DNA of 53,964 nucleotides from CAZTVF01 sp964616985 (GTDB taxonomy: Bacteria; Planctomycetota; Phycisphaerae; SM23-33): assembly GCA_964616985.1 (NCBI GenBank), contig CAZTVF010000023.1, positions 1-53,964 of the forward strand, read 5' to 3'. A model generated the notes under the pieces. That model was not told where the DNA came from. It saw only the letters and a program-made list of their open reading frames with translations, and did no database searches. Of this stretch, positions 37,601 through 39,564 are shown piece by piece (positions within the stretch are counted from its first letter, which is position 1; every line of letters begins with the position of its first letter). The position numbers and the translations under genes were made by a program.

Positions 37601-39230
37601 CGGTGCCATAGATGTAGCCGGTGATGCTGAGGTCGGCATTGGTATAGATGGCGAGTTCCGCGGTGGTGGAGGTCAGGAAGCCTGTGGTGATACCCGCGTT
37701 GCCCGTGTCGGCATAGATGCCGCCGCTGGACACGGTCAGAGTCTGGAGACCCGCCGGGGCCAAGCTCACGCCGCCGCCGCTGCGCAGGGTCAAAGAATTG
37801 ATCGTCCTGCTGCCGGGCAGGATCTGGTTGTTCTTCAGTTCGACGTTGCTGATGGCGTCGCTGTGCAGCAGGCTGGTGTTGTATTCCTTCGCCTGCAGGG
37901 CGCGGGCGCCGCCGATGGGATCGTAGGTCGCGTAGCCCTTGGCGCTGGTGGTCGTGTTTTCCGCCACGGCGTACGGGAGAATACCGTTGGTCGTCACGGG
38001 ATTGGTGGTGAACTTGACGGTGGAGACGCCGTTGTCCGGGGTATCGCCCAACTTGGCCCCGCGGAACAGGACCATGCCGCCAGCCGTCTTGGCGATGCTG
38101 GCGAAGGTGAGGACGGTGGACTGGCCGGCATCGGGCTGAATTTCAACGGTCGACATGCCCGAGCCCACGGTCAGGATACCGGCGGTTTCGGCAGTCTGCG
38201 CGACGGAGTTGCCCTTCAAAACCACCGAGCCGCCATAGACGGAGACGGCTGCGGTGTTGAGACGATTGGCGAGATTGTTGGTCGAATTGTCCAGCGTCAG
38301 CGTGCCGCCCTGGTTCAGAATGATCGGGCCCGTCAGCTTGCCGGCGGCGCCACTGACGGCGATGCCGCCCTGGTTGACCGTCACGCCGCTGGAGGTGTTC
38401 GCGGCGGTGTAGGTCACCGTGCCCGCGCCGATCTTGGTCGTGAGGAGTGCGCCGCTGACAACACCGCCGAGGGTGATGTCGCCCGCGCCGCCGATGGTGC
38501 TGGCCGTCTGGAGAGTGACGCCGCCGCTCCACAGGGCCGCCTGGCCGACGTTGCTGTTGAACAGGGCGCCTTGGTCGAACGCGCCGACGCCGTTGAGCTT
38601 CAGGGTTTCGAGGAGGACGACGCTCTGGCCGCCGAGATCAAGGCTGCCGCCCGCGCTGACGGTCGTGTCGCCGGCCACTGTGCCAAGAGCGCCTGCGTTG
38701 CCAAGCTTCAGGACGCCGCCGCTGATCGTGGTGGTGCCGATGTAGGCGTTCGCGTTGTTGAGTTCGACCGTGCCCAAGCCAGCCTTAGTGAGGTTCATGC
38801 CCGTTGCGCCGCTGACCACGGAGGTAACAGAGAGCGTGCTACCCGCGGCCACGGTCCACGACTGCACTGCGCCAAGAGCGACATTCGCGGAGATGGTGTT
38901 AGTCCCTTGTCCGGAACTATTTATGCCAGAAGCCATTGTAGTCAATAGGGTTCCGCCATCGCCTGAGATGGTCCACCCTGGAGCCGTAAATATGAGGCCC
39001 AGGACAGATCGGTTGTCTGTCAAGTTTGGCAGATTGCCGGTCACCGTGTTGAATGTGGCTGTGTCAGTGGCTCCTGGAATGGCAGAAGTCCAGTTTCCAG
39101 CCAACCCCCAGACCGTGTCTGTATTGCCGGTCCAGGTTTGAGGTGCGGCGTACGTCGCCGATGCCCCGAACAGGCAAATCGTCACGATCGCTGCGACCAC
39201 CGTCCACTTGCTGATGTTGGTTCCGAACAC
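10647..39230 (-). CDS. Giant autotransporter-associated beta-strand-repeat protein with dockerin-like repeat and PEP-CTERM anchor
   Basis: One uninterrupted gene of 28.6 kb encoding about 9,527 residues. Order: a signal peptide (GTNISKWTVVAAIVTICLFGASATYA, cut before APQTWTG); a long beta-solenoid of autotransporter-associated beta-strand repeats, seen as 'GLTKxGxGTLxLxxxNxYTGxTTVNxGTLxLxx'; six roughly 950-residue superunits and an intercalated block (listed separately); a different C-terminal region from about residue 7,490; a dockerin-like double EF-hand near 9,416-9,470; and NEVPEPATLVLLAAGGLALLRRRNRVK-type tail. There is no C-terminal beta-barrel, so export and exosortase anchoring are expected rather than autotransport. 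It is Gly/Thr/Asn/Ala/Ser-rich; by eye I find only two Cys after the signal peptide, both in the C-terminal part. Start: GTG 39230 has AGAAGGGAG 6 nt upstream and gives a normal leader. ATG 39335 (weak ribosome site) would add 35 residues. Likely role: surface fibre or adhesin, by inference. Confidence 0.88.
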   Translation of the reverse strand: MFGTNISKWTVVAAIVTICLFGASATYAAPQTWTGNTDTVWGLAGNWTSAIPGATDTATFNTVTGNLPNLTDNRSVLGLIFTAPGWTISGDGGTLLTTMASGINSSGQGTNTISANVALGAVQSWTVAAGSTLSVTSVVSGATGMNLTKAGLGTVELNNANAYIGTTTISGGVLKLGNAGALGTVAGDTTVSAGGSLDLGGQSVVLLETLKLNGVGAFDQGALFNSNVGQAALWSGGVTLQTASTIGGAGDITLGGVVSGALLTTKIGAGTVTYTAANTSSGVTVNQGGIAVSGAAGKLTGPIILNQGGTLTLDNSTNNLANRLNTAAVSVYGGSVVLKGNSVAQTAETAGILTVGSGMSTVEIQPDAGQSTVLTFASIAKTAGGMVLFRGAKLGDTPDNGVSTVKFTTNPVTTNGILPYAVAENTTTSAKGYATYDPIGGARALQAKEYNTSLLHSDAISNVELKNNQILPGSRTINSLTLRSGGGVSLAPAGLQTLTVSSGGIYADTGNAGITTGFLTSTTAELAIYTNADLSITGYIYGTGGLTKSGPGTLDIVTPAYYYKGTNYAYTGTTTVNEGTLRLAVSALNPLSPGQAVVVNGGTLDLNKSTQWVGNLSSQNTFAGQGGTIGNGDGNNALTEAKLITVPIGNSTFAGQITGNTAVVRSGGATFNLTLVNENNYIGSTTINGGVAGGIILKDAGKLPATASLNVGYGTLTLDNTGTLDSNDRINDAANVNLKGGSITFVARGLGISNEVLGSTYVRSGMSTITNTPGTALSSVLRLSNLWRTEGSQGTVNFAGTIGTAVSKVMLNSPTLDDNIIGGWATVGGNEWASYDSVLGVGALGQAGFQPYSATAITAAGATDNIKIGTGTTVVTSRTINSLNMLQTAATTITVNAGNTLKIDSGGILESGAFAALINGAGTLTSGKSELFVNNATALGITAIVGNDGGNMVGLTKGGAGVLTLNSVNSYTGSTIVNQGGLTFGATGSILQSKNIFINGSGTTSSLTLAANNQLAADANIYLRGNAVLALGAAAIQQTVGDINIINDGGNTAAYPGITGTGTTKLTLNANRAISVTSDNVAFMPTISVTTLELGTTSHNVNVDGGLSPLLGGLTISSALTNGSGGALRKTGNGALVLSGNSTAFTGAVVVNGGILRLGHAAALGTVAGTTTVDSGATLDLNGIAVALAEPTSISGTGYNSMGALTNTGGNASSAGPITLAADASIMTANGTITLTGGIKGNATLGNTSRLTLGGNKVGTISTAAIGNGANGGNLAVTKTGLGTWALTFANTYTGGTEIQGGTLQVPALANIGTGNLKLNGTGAAGTGNDIPVLETTAAATFNRALGTGDNQVQWTGSGGFSAVTGALSINLGGAGAGVMWNDGGFVPTGSNLVFNSATSTAAVDFTNPINLAGADRTIVVVDNAAVATDYAKISGGISNGGIVKEGQGLLQLTGTNTYTGNTTINGGVLRANPGTAMPAASTIVLDGGVYEGTGTLNNTVRWTGDGGLSAIGGILTANINGGDTLQWGSGNFVSDGNSLVIGSAYTDNVVDIRNAVDLNGSVRTIYVNGLANTTGGKISGVISDSTSTNGGILKLGAGRLILGAANTYTGPTYVNGGTLAQTVHQGLSANSDLYVMNGAFDANGLLATVKSLTMGGGVAAQTSMVTSGVGIVSLAGDVTYLATNNTGQATIAGRMDLNGATRNFIINDSTASAQDMNITAVLSGAGGLTKSGLGGLQLTAANTFTGDFTINGGTVYVGNVNALGALGSGTIINTGTLDVNGFSLSAEPMTLNTGGTLTNSSATFVNLTSPITVGGDSTITGAMLLNANVTGSGAGNKVLTLAGTNIGTAYNNNVTYLVTPATIAGNITNGVGAGNLGITKTGTGTWLLSGTSDYTGATTVAGGVLRAASGAGLSAGSLLVLNGGMIANAGSESFTRDLGSTAGTVQFAAAGNSGFAAYGSDYTVNIGSGASLTWGGANFLGAGQLTFNAADSNAAVLFQNNIDLAAATRTINVTDNVNAVWQNDKAVMSGNISGTGASALTKAGTGLLVLSGNNTYNGVTTVSAGILQVGSLTALGNTTGGTVVSAGGTLDLNGNAFTVANGNIETLSLAGTGAAAIAATPLVEGALANSNTSTAARWDGAITLTANASVGGPGDVTLGGIISGAFSLTKTGTGTVTLGAANTYTTGGTVVAAGTLKQGIANAIPKQIVTVNAGTLDLDAYNATILALTMGNGPALTGSLIKANGGKLIFDAAATSLTYGSTNAPLGAVISAPVQLTNGAAARNFTVTVADSAAAPIDLEISGIIDGGGQAAQGLIKAGTGVLALTGINTYTGNTTINAGILRAVNGVGLHTNSLLVINGADAIYEGSGDFTRTVGTAAGNVQLAGTGGFSAFGNDLNVTLGGGEILWGTANYFGASGAMLLNSAYANKVVSVSNNILLTNGIAVDRTITVNDNVFSNGDYARLTGVIRDSGAVLGHMTKNGTGILSLEGANTAFRGVATVAAGTLKLGNASALGTADGNTFVTAGAVLDLNGQTIGNEKININGAGLTALASGALVNNNTGAAASLSGPIVLATASSIGGFGDWTHSGTVTGATALTKTGSGTVTLSGNNLATFTSTVAVAGGTLKLGHANALGSTAAHTTVSAGGTLDLNGTSVTGENLTSLAGNGYGLGALINTGAAASWGGTVALATPGAYVGGNITLNGAVSGAFTLSKVGAGDLTLTATNTNTTTNVLQGGIVVNGATGKVLASNVYAGGKLTLDNSTNLVTSRLTTLGLYGGEFALKGNSATTAEGIGALTTGSGQSTITIIPGASGATTATFANRTPAAGGTVLFRGANLGQAALGGVSNVKFTAGVTGGNYGATNATLLPWAIADTTFDGLGAGFAIYEAANGIRPLTAGEYDSSATAINTAGRNVELGTAANMVASISQNSLTLNAGAAINQAIPATTAIQTLTVASGGIYADGAASINTNILAVGGVEAIFWTQDSSTTTVNSVLTGTAGLSKNGNGTLALNPTQTGAMLGQLYALTGTTTVNNGTLKLAANSVNSLYPGQAMVLNGGNLELNGSTQYVGNLSSVNPIPGQAGNITNTGSQQATFATVIGASQTYAGEISGNTNFIKAGGSTFNLTLTKAQTYTGSTSIIGGGATGLTLRDNAVLASSEINVNYATLTLDNGGIAQANRVGDSATVNSYGGSITLLGRPGYNTSETIGTLNLKGGWTTLTNTPSAAAGNAGTSQLNITTLGARQKGEGVLFITAAGTANATYPMSKITTGSALTLTKGILPWAMVAGDFATYDANVGFIALPAGNAAFGGTLYGSTAVGEAYWDANFNVKATGAVTLMGNRVVNTMNLGAGTALNINGYQLDVASGGFYAPTANTNINSGNGTATTTVASITSSSGELLFRNDNATAINVNIVDKAEGNPLTFTKWGGGALTLTGNNTYTGGTSIMGGVVNLNSPVGKALGTGDVMVTSSGATAGNLTFLRANQLASTANVTLRGNAIVTVGNNATAITQTINDLTFDNNGGNAAPTVSMAGTLLGTLTLAGDVSVTNNNPAFTPTISGGILNLGGKATTFDVNGLAKFNEGLTITSAIVNGDIIKTGTGVMTLSGINDAGVDLDVRNGRVNLGAASTMVLPVGAAMNLGNGSTSGVFDINGNNVTINTLNTTGTGTANLLTNSGAAATLTFQSGTFGGNMSGALGLTKFGAGTFTMNGNSYATGAVAVQQGEMALTGNAPLIASGYTINQGGTLTLNNTTNNVVNRLGGSAKAMTIAGGTLDIRGNALADSNEWIGTVTFGSGVSTIALTPGSSHNANLFISGLGTRATGGAARFLGLSSTAQTRITGTAPAVTGLGGTMVTILPWAIGDTAATGAGMGFVTYDANSGTGFRLLTASEYDGHVLSGARNILKTDLQNITSNTSIYSLTLKSGGGIGQSVSPTSLTVTSGGIYAEAGNAGISTTNLTAGTAELIVWAQGNLNIDSNITGSGGLTKNGAGTLALSAISNYTGATTINAGTLKLANGVNTLAMAQTLTVNAGTLDLNGGTQYFGAIQSTNVYPNGGGTIRSTSAARIIENGAGTFAGTITDNVAVTKSGNTAWVLTNGNDYTGATMINGGTVTLKDLGALSSTSALDINYGALTLDNTGLYASSNRINDAADVTLRGATVTLNGRYQTASNETLNNVTFDQGQTTITLTPATQIPATLTNVGSSAILTLNGVTRNTGATLNLTGTMGSAVNKVLFGAAPALTGGIVGGWAIYNSADFATYDGNGFMPLPAAGYNATNADFHWDANVNAKVGANMSTVASRNVNSLNMTGAFTLTQGASDVLNIRTGGLLITGGAGTITGGTITAGGTSSDPAELFVFTNAQTGVINSVIANNASGASVTLVKSGTGTNGLTLTGNNTYTGGTIINSGTVTLNSAVGLALGTGNVTVNNSILAFSRGNQVSATADLTANGGSTVNLGGNSQVIDALVMNNNGGNSAPTLTMLAGGQLTINSLTVTNGNMPYTGSITGGSLNLGNQAVEMSVDGATALNAGFTISSAITNGSIIKSGVGNLTLSGSNMYSAMEIREGKVILGSSSAMPIIASVTLGYGATAGTLDLAGFSVTFESLSTAGSAGANNIVMNSGAAAMMTLYNVDAFGGSIVGNISVTKIGNNLLDITGASTATGAVIINEGSMKLRLSGAMNASSYTINENASLILDNSVQNIANRLGGAAKPVILSGSSTFSLIGSELADSNEMIGTLTFASGSSTVNLVPGTNHVARLDANFTRTGGGVAVFRGINLGMPIDPNYSSSMVKANSLGAPTITNDGNSLIAILPWAVIDTNSDGENVGFATYNATTGLRRLTAAEYDSNVLSGPRNILKSDLQTIGSSATINSLTLQADGGIAQTSATTLTISSGGIYAKSGNVGINTTFLTSAAAEMIMWTEGDLAIGSIITGSGGLSKNAAGTLTLGAMNLYSGTTTINEGTLKLAAGSVNSLLMAQTLTINDGALDLNDSTQYFGAITSTNVLPGHGGAIINSGVGTGMVIENGAGAFAGSISGNVAVTKSGAAQWALTAESSYVGSTLINGGTLMLKDSGRLSGTGTVDINYGTLTLDSNATVGMFNSTDRINDNAVVTSRGGTINLIGRHLTQTAETFGTVNMAQGMTTLNLVPFTAANGTAVMTINNLDRSTGATMNLTGTMGTATNKIVLGTTPTLRGNLVGGWATFNGTDFVTYTDANGMTPLSAAQYNATNVASSWDVETNAKVGANTSTGGSRNVNSMIVGAFTLTQGAADVLNIRTGGLLFTGAAGKITGGTVTAGVDQAAELFVYSNAASSIESAIANNSGGAVTLVKSGASALTLTGNNTFSGGTFVNGGSLVLSSGTGRALGTGAVTINGGGTVTLGANDQIANDQLVTINGGGVLNLAAFNQTLVGLVFNNIGGTNPTVSTNATNTAAGVLTLAGDVTVATNNVAATPTMSGFLNLGNASRTFSVDGGFAPYSAYNVSSGLNITAAIFNGGVTKVGVGGMTLSGINSYSGVTDVQNGRLVAGSATGFSMNSVVNLGNGTTSGILDANGFAVTIGGLTSSGSGTDNAVVNTNGQAATVTIVNTGDNTYAGAFGGPIGTSNSISGPNLLTVVKMGTGTQYITGASTYGTTGLIVNQGVLAIKDGGHTVATTNTVNAGGQLLLDNTDVNEVNRLGGGKSVVLQGGELKIVGTMAGHSFETIGTLTAGSGQSILTLDADANMTTILTASSFARSVGGSILFRGRDLGMNNVADPGSGTSNVTFLGAGPTLTGGIIVGAIGDTNAAGVGTGFVTWDVARGVKLLTSYDPNVAAGSLANVAIGSSQTIGQFANNAPTIVNSMKLTSGGSVGESVAGQTLAIGSGMLMVDYTAPSTISTTYLTTSTGTTNAELQIFARSNLTINSSITGAAGSTGGLTKNMAGNLYLSASNYYQGQTTINDGNLVLKSGSINSIFAGQAMVLNGGSLDLNGASQYVGNFSSTNAVAGGAGNVVNNGAGQAKFDVLQTANSTFAGSINGNVAFTKAGASSLTLSNTQGLTGPVSVNGSTIILKDSGALAATPTINLNYGGLVLDNNTGYANNTDRVNDAATINMYSGSLSMLGRYGSTVALGNASQESLGTVAIQSGASTITNTPNTAGYGNSILTIGSLTHSIGGVVSFTAAGTGTALDRIMVTTAPNNDGIIGGWALVGGTEFAYNDPSLGVRALPTYDTGAQTAWAAASNVKTAAVQTLTANRTINSLNITTGATTLALGGFNLNLDTGGLINSLAGAALTSTGGTLTAGTAIDAELLVQDNSNLTIGAAIVDNAAGAVNLVKSGVGTTTLTGANSYSGLTIVNAGVLSLNRAGGLPALAGNAVINGGALAYYAAGQMNASADVTLNGGAFNLNGFAGTIRNIAVNNFGGTTGPIIDGNTGGLTFSSLTVDSSNAGSVTTMRGLIDLGGVSRTITVNEGVAPMSAFIPTALNITSNIRNGSIVKDGNGAMAFSGINLFNGLTISKGTVNDAAQWSLGVGAVTVSAGASLNMVTAITDIVSSFGGAGNLIGQGTLVTGDGSSTILSGVIGSVNPNLNTVSLVKRGATMMTLQGTNLSTGTLTINQGTVKLNNTGSNFFASTVVNQGGTFLLDNSAVAMNNRMGGMTKALALSGGMYEIIANSDANDYEAIAGLAINSGYSTITLGTGTDKNTILSATGVTRGAGGSALVRGLNLGSTYNGTAGVANLRATGQISTNLGTVAAGIASYMIGDASATGNGTDFVVWDANSSLRLLTASEYDANLFAGTIAGRNLAGQAGTYNRNIKVANDQIFSNFATIASLNLTGNVLTSNSSVAQNLAISSGAVLVAAGDHELGASLDGAATELQVYTVGNATLTGPIVNATGFTKNGSGTLTMTAGGSTYTGLTTINAGTLVLPAGLTNPIMGSGPTALVMNGGTLDMNGSSQLISYLSSANAVGGQGGTITNTSGTLSTLDSNSSAATTFAGSMTDNLAFVKSNSGTLVLTGQNSYTGETTIRGGGITLRDAGTMADTSAVNLLFGTLTLDNGTTSVSDNTNRVKDTAAINSFGGAISFTGRFGVASSETLGALNLTGGASSVAVTSSTVPGSSAWVIFNNLQRSLGATATFTTGVQFSSIPSMDDGILPYALIGTEFAKVDGLGVVTSAVAADYVDVGLAGASKNVKPIAAWYLSSNQAVNALQANFNVSLGGSKLQIESGGLLTNNASGITISSTTGGYLTAGNALAPAELIVHALTGITMNAPIANNVIGGNTGVVSMVKAGVGTMAMNAFNTYTGMTTVNAGMLLLNAPVAVTPDGNFAIKGDLTINNGATVRLMQAQQLNTASSLTINAGGMFDSNTYGVRQALKDITFNNFGGTTAPTLQGSAMTGTVLNVGGNSVITANANNAATSALITGSLNLNSGVTTIRVNGTNAPTVGGLVIAGNITEGDIIKEGDGKVTISGTGNSIGEVTVKSGTLAGTTSTLSAGSWHVGLTPNSTATLMFDQGATNGYFTGYVDGTGKIVKNGAGMLALEGLMPNTYTGGTILNDGNTYVNAPAALGTGTVTVNRGATLRPSTVGALTGNTLVMNYGGNLVETTNEWMNGTGAIVVNGGNVTLGRGLAYSGGVTLNGGTFTANYLNDPNYLAYDVDGNTVSHALGTGRVTMNDGQLNLRSNVDVRYGNDITLAGTGTISVDTRGTGVAKMLSMGELTMVDANNGSSPTLNVMTASSDRLFLGVVDLANTAVGGTLNVSGDGALQTGPITGVGKTIIKDGAGVWELNSKVMEPTLDWRAGAISSVVQEFDFTSLGTVKAGTGIGIAAYQNTDFGAVVPAMFTANTFLMVDVNKVGPDFAGVKMDDGSQLRSNYQGYGAYNNLPRKSSNELLISTGSWDSNLTLNSGWIEFGGSHRTAQTLVVNGKVDGAGGIYVTGNITNLNRVYLVNENNSFTGGVRIGGGGDLVIVPNSLNNNDISFIGNGTLETRVVNPNIDQDYTTLDLSVKQGVSASLMNNQSNDPWTGQPTGIQGLIFKYNSLTMEADSKLTLISGGANPFSIRFTGTNLDGNATIVATASTSGMSAANAKYRGTGRSWGPYYELGHVYGPGFTLTLDENAIGNSPFDQRAPKFSLKQGDDFAELGTLVLARTTLDVIADDAKMANIDASTGSIRLSTAMNGSATVPTVPVKYLQFTVPSISSSFGTMPIADNGFVWNFNRGAGKSTDYGANLLLNGTTDIVSGQKGYWMWKDYFNVTPQDDGMLTISGNITDVGDNGKVFKRITAAGGCNNTALILSGTGNSWGTTSSDNTPMTDANFGANNTNLVIHTGEVRFASAAAIPAGWQAGSIYLRDGNAAVGVGYDAGILPQIMYNDNNPAGRAGVFTISSSNTHTFDMTQNKLRLGGGYRATGTLEASSSVIGYADSNDSATYYFSGAGGTLNVNTVLADSNGTNGEKVVTNLDMGEKWNWNTASTYPGEALMLPSSLLVLNAANTFTGKLDIHTSAVQLSHANAVQNASQVLVGPNGTLILDESLTYTGPMANYSGVILGGGAVAWTTPHAITEQPGSFDSNRETDPKLHFGSMLTNQDMTLAFRITDWSNTGWPNGLAPVKLIKSGYGILDLTTTPLEAVIIRDSEGVPVLDVDGNYTYTMENTGNSFSGGLEIRGGWVKVSNANQLGRVATVDVAGNTIKFAIPYEAQQDLDGFEHGSGLWITESLTFKHSFDASVSDPRGYFRIDSGKTVTFAGSSLKNIGGQIFATDGTADVIIAPMAADGITRINFPVDSSNNWGLTISSGITITTDQLPDTGAPLGNPPGQGRLYMYGDAKFHLTASPVAPLGPTAGFRTLAIFGTGNEIEVDADLIMHSWGYESQIILGDLTKTGAGTLWLTRIGGETSAGHYGLLEEVTVNVREGTYRVGGHTIAGVLANNIRYALNPSVNPNMDFKVQNGATFVVEMNGPKSVEVDMDNGLITGDMVFNDECTDVGVNPVANIGGLKVAGNGNFVWRGTARVVRGNADIYYEADGSEALGRYDNTTVFYRDGGTTSLIDDNNPNWAAQLDILAGSAVRDISKVDIWTDSVDNTKHVDIHNDGMMEFRGKGLRQIGSVTGGGITTVAEGASVEAAHLEMTHLDLDNGTMHLRAGSGVNFIENLSVGAAKTGAQVADSGVLNVGAGDVVQVDSNFVLGIEAGFRKNGDGTLLINGTQFYASRATIYHGGGDVVVNSNGGNKLIYQAMPSVAVNLKVGDGAVFEPNKMILTQGTVLNKTGTGTLAMGILTPSTDNVINIVDATTMDAGHLSIGSGFRAPTMTINVTDGNLVMTGGVHEMGTLNLTDGRGVYNSGGVLVINNLTWDPYSSMIDMANSAVIVNNVTWDQMKEFEAQLYWTMNEYMWDGTTGFVSSAAAEDAFNIAIHGIGITHNSEWSLTEFAGVQIPDSEWSTEQLLVRYTLYGDADLNGFVDDIDFQQFMLGLNDPYGGFTGWTYGDFNYDGWVDYIDAQLLLFSLGWAGGNANVSPEYVAMLQEVVDEGIGGTGNEVPEPATLVLLAAGGLALLRRRNRVK
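10700..10740 (-). other. PEP-CTERM sorting signal of the giant protein
   Basis: Encodes EVPEPATLVLL, the start of the C-terminal tail (VPEP, hydrophobic helix, RRR cluster) recognised by exosortase-type transpeptidases in this family. It lies about 26 residues from the C-terminus. No exosortase gene is in the window. Confidence 0.85.
10815..10990 (-). other. Dockerin-like double EF-hand in the giant protein
   Basis: Encodes GDADLNGFVDDIDF and, about 30 residues on, GDFNYDGWVDYIDA. These are paired Ca-binding loops (D-x-D/N-x-N/D-G-x-V-D-x-x-D) of the dockerin type I kind often seen before PEP-CTERM tails in planctomycetes. A cohesin partner is known only for cellulosomal dockerins; here the role may be Ca-dependent folding. 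Confidence 0.75.
16760..19412 (-). repeat. Giant protein superunit 6
   Basis: Approximate limits. Starts with the GTFLLDNSAVAMNNRMGG landmark (about 19,392), then the A motif IASYMIGDAS with DFVVWDANSSLRLL (about 19,035) and the B motif ILPYALIGTEF (about 17,835). The last and shortest copy; the repeats change character after it. Confidence 0.7.
19413..22270 (-). repeat. Giant protein superunit 5
   Basis: Approximate limits. Landmarks are GQLLLDNTDVNEVNRLGG (about 22,250), A motif IIVGAIGDTN with GFVTWDVARGVKLL (about 21,910) and B motif IIGGWALVGGTEFAYND (about 20,675). Same order and spacing as the other copies. Confidence 0.75.
22271..25180 (-). repeat. Giant protein superunit 4
   Basis: Approximate limits. 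Landmarks are ASLILDNSVQNIANRLGG (about 25,160), A motif ILPWAVIDTN with NVLSGPRNILKSDLQ (about 24,795) and B motif LVGGWATFNGTDFVTY (about 23,625). Closest by eye to superunit 3. Confidence 0.75.
25181..28010 (-). repeat. Giant protein superunit 3
   Basis: Approximate limits. Landmarks are GTLTLNNTTNNVVNRLGG (about 27,990), A motif ILPWAIGDTA with HVLSGARNILKTDLQ (about 27,655) and B motif IVGGWAIYNSADFATYD (about 26,475). Confidence 0.75.
28011..30963 (-). repeat. Giant protein superunit 2
   Basis: Approximate limits. Landmarks are GKLTLDNSTNLVTSRL (about 30,950), A motif LLPWAIADTTF with GIRPLTAGEYDSS (about 30,620) and B motif ILPWAMVAGDFATYD (about 29,365). First of five contiguous copies. 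Confidence 0.75.
30964..35800 (-). repeat. Intercalated block of simple PATR repeats and a third module type in the giant protein
   Basis: Approximate limits. This stretch separates superunit 1 from superunits 2-6. It has many short 'TKxGxGTLxLSGxNTYTG' repeats and at least four copies of a third module, 'GGFSAxG-(about 15)-WG-(about 25)-RTIxVxDN', near 35,150, 34,700, 33,360 and 32,050. The A and B motifs of the superunits are absent here. Confidence 0.65.
35801..38310 (-). repeat. Giant protein superunit 1
   Basis: Approximate limits. Landmarks are GTLTLDNSTNNLANRL (about 38,290), A motif ILPYAVAENT with ATYDPIGGARAL (about 37,985) and B motif IIGGWATVGGNEWASYD (about 36,755). It sits close to the N-terminus, apart from the other five copies. 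Confidence 0.7.
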
Positions 39231-39530
39231 GATGTGCTCCCTTCTCAAAGAATTCGCCTTCGAAATGCGAATGACGCCCGTCGTCTTGGCTCGACGGGAC
39301 GTGCGCGAAAAGCTGAATTTCGTATCAAATTGCATTAATATGTTCCGCCGGCTCTGTGCCGGATTTGCGAGACGGACAAAGAAATCTGTGCAGAAATGTG
39401 AAAAGACAGGTAGCGCCAACCAGCAATAGAACAGAAGGCAATACCTCCGATTCGCATTCCTTCTTCCTTCCTAACTAACTGAGAAATGAAAACTTACGTA
39501 CATGACCTTCCAGAACCATCTCCACTTGCA
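39231..39530 (-). promoter_or_regulatory. Long leader of the giant gene with a GC hairpin
   Basis: About 300 nt lie between the predicted transcription start and GTG 39230. Within it, on the minus strand around 39343-39367, GCAAAT is followed by the hairpin CCGGC-ACAGA-GCCGG and CGGAAC. The arrangement suggests a structured 5' leader; I could not assign it to a known riboswitch class with confidence. If ATG 39335 were the true start, the hairpin would lie directly upstream of it. Confidence 0.4.
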
Positions 39531-39536
39531 CCATGG

Positions 39537-39564
39537 ATTATAACATAACTTCCGATTTTGTAAA
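39537..39564 (-). promoter_or_regulatory. Sigma-70-like promoter of the giant gene
   Basis: On the minus strand TTTACA (39564-39559, 5 of 6 matches) and a perfect TATAAT (39542-39537) are separated by 16 bp. Transcription would start near 39,530. Confidence 0.65.

Noticed and set aside
16323..38948. Very long open frames antisense to the giant gene (up to about 2,030 residues, e.g. 23865-29957, 16323-20309, 31308-34547, 34887-38948)
   Set aside because: Their translations are His/Arg/Val/Ala/Gly/Asp/Gln-rich without domains, signal peptides or ribosome sites. They mirror the giant's codon bias, which removes stop codons from the opposite strand. The sense frame has a leader, repeats and sorting tail.
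39343..39367. Definite cyclic-dinucleotide riboswitch in the giant gene's leader
   Set aside because: Only one short hairpin context looked suggestive; the other conserved domains of the known classes could not be located by eye, so it is reported only as an unassigned structure.
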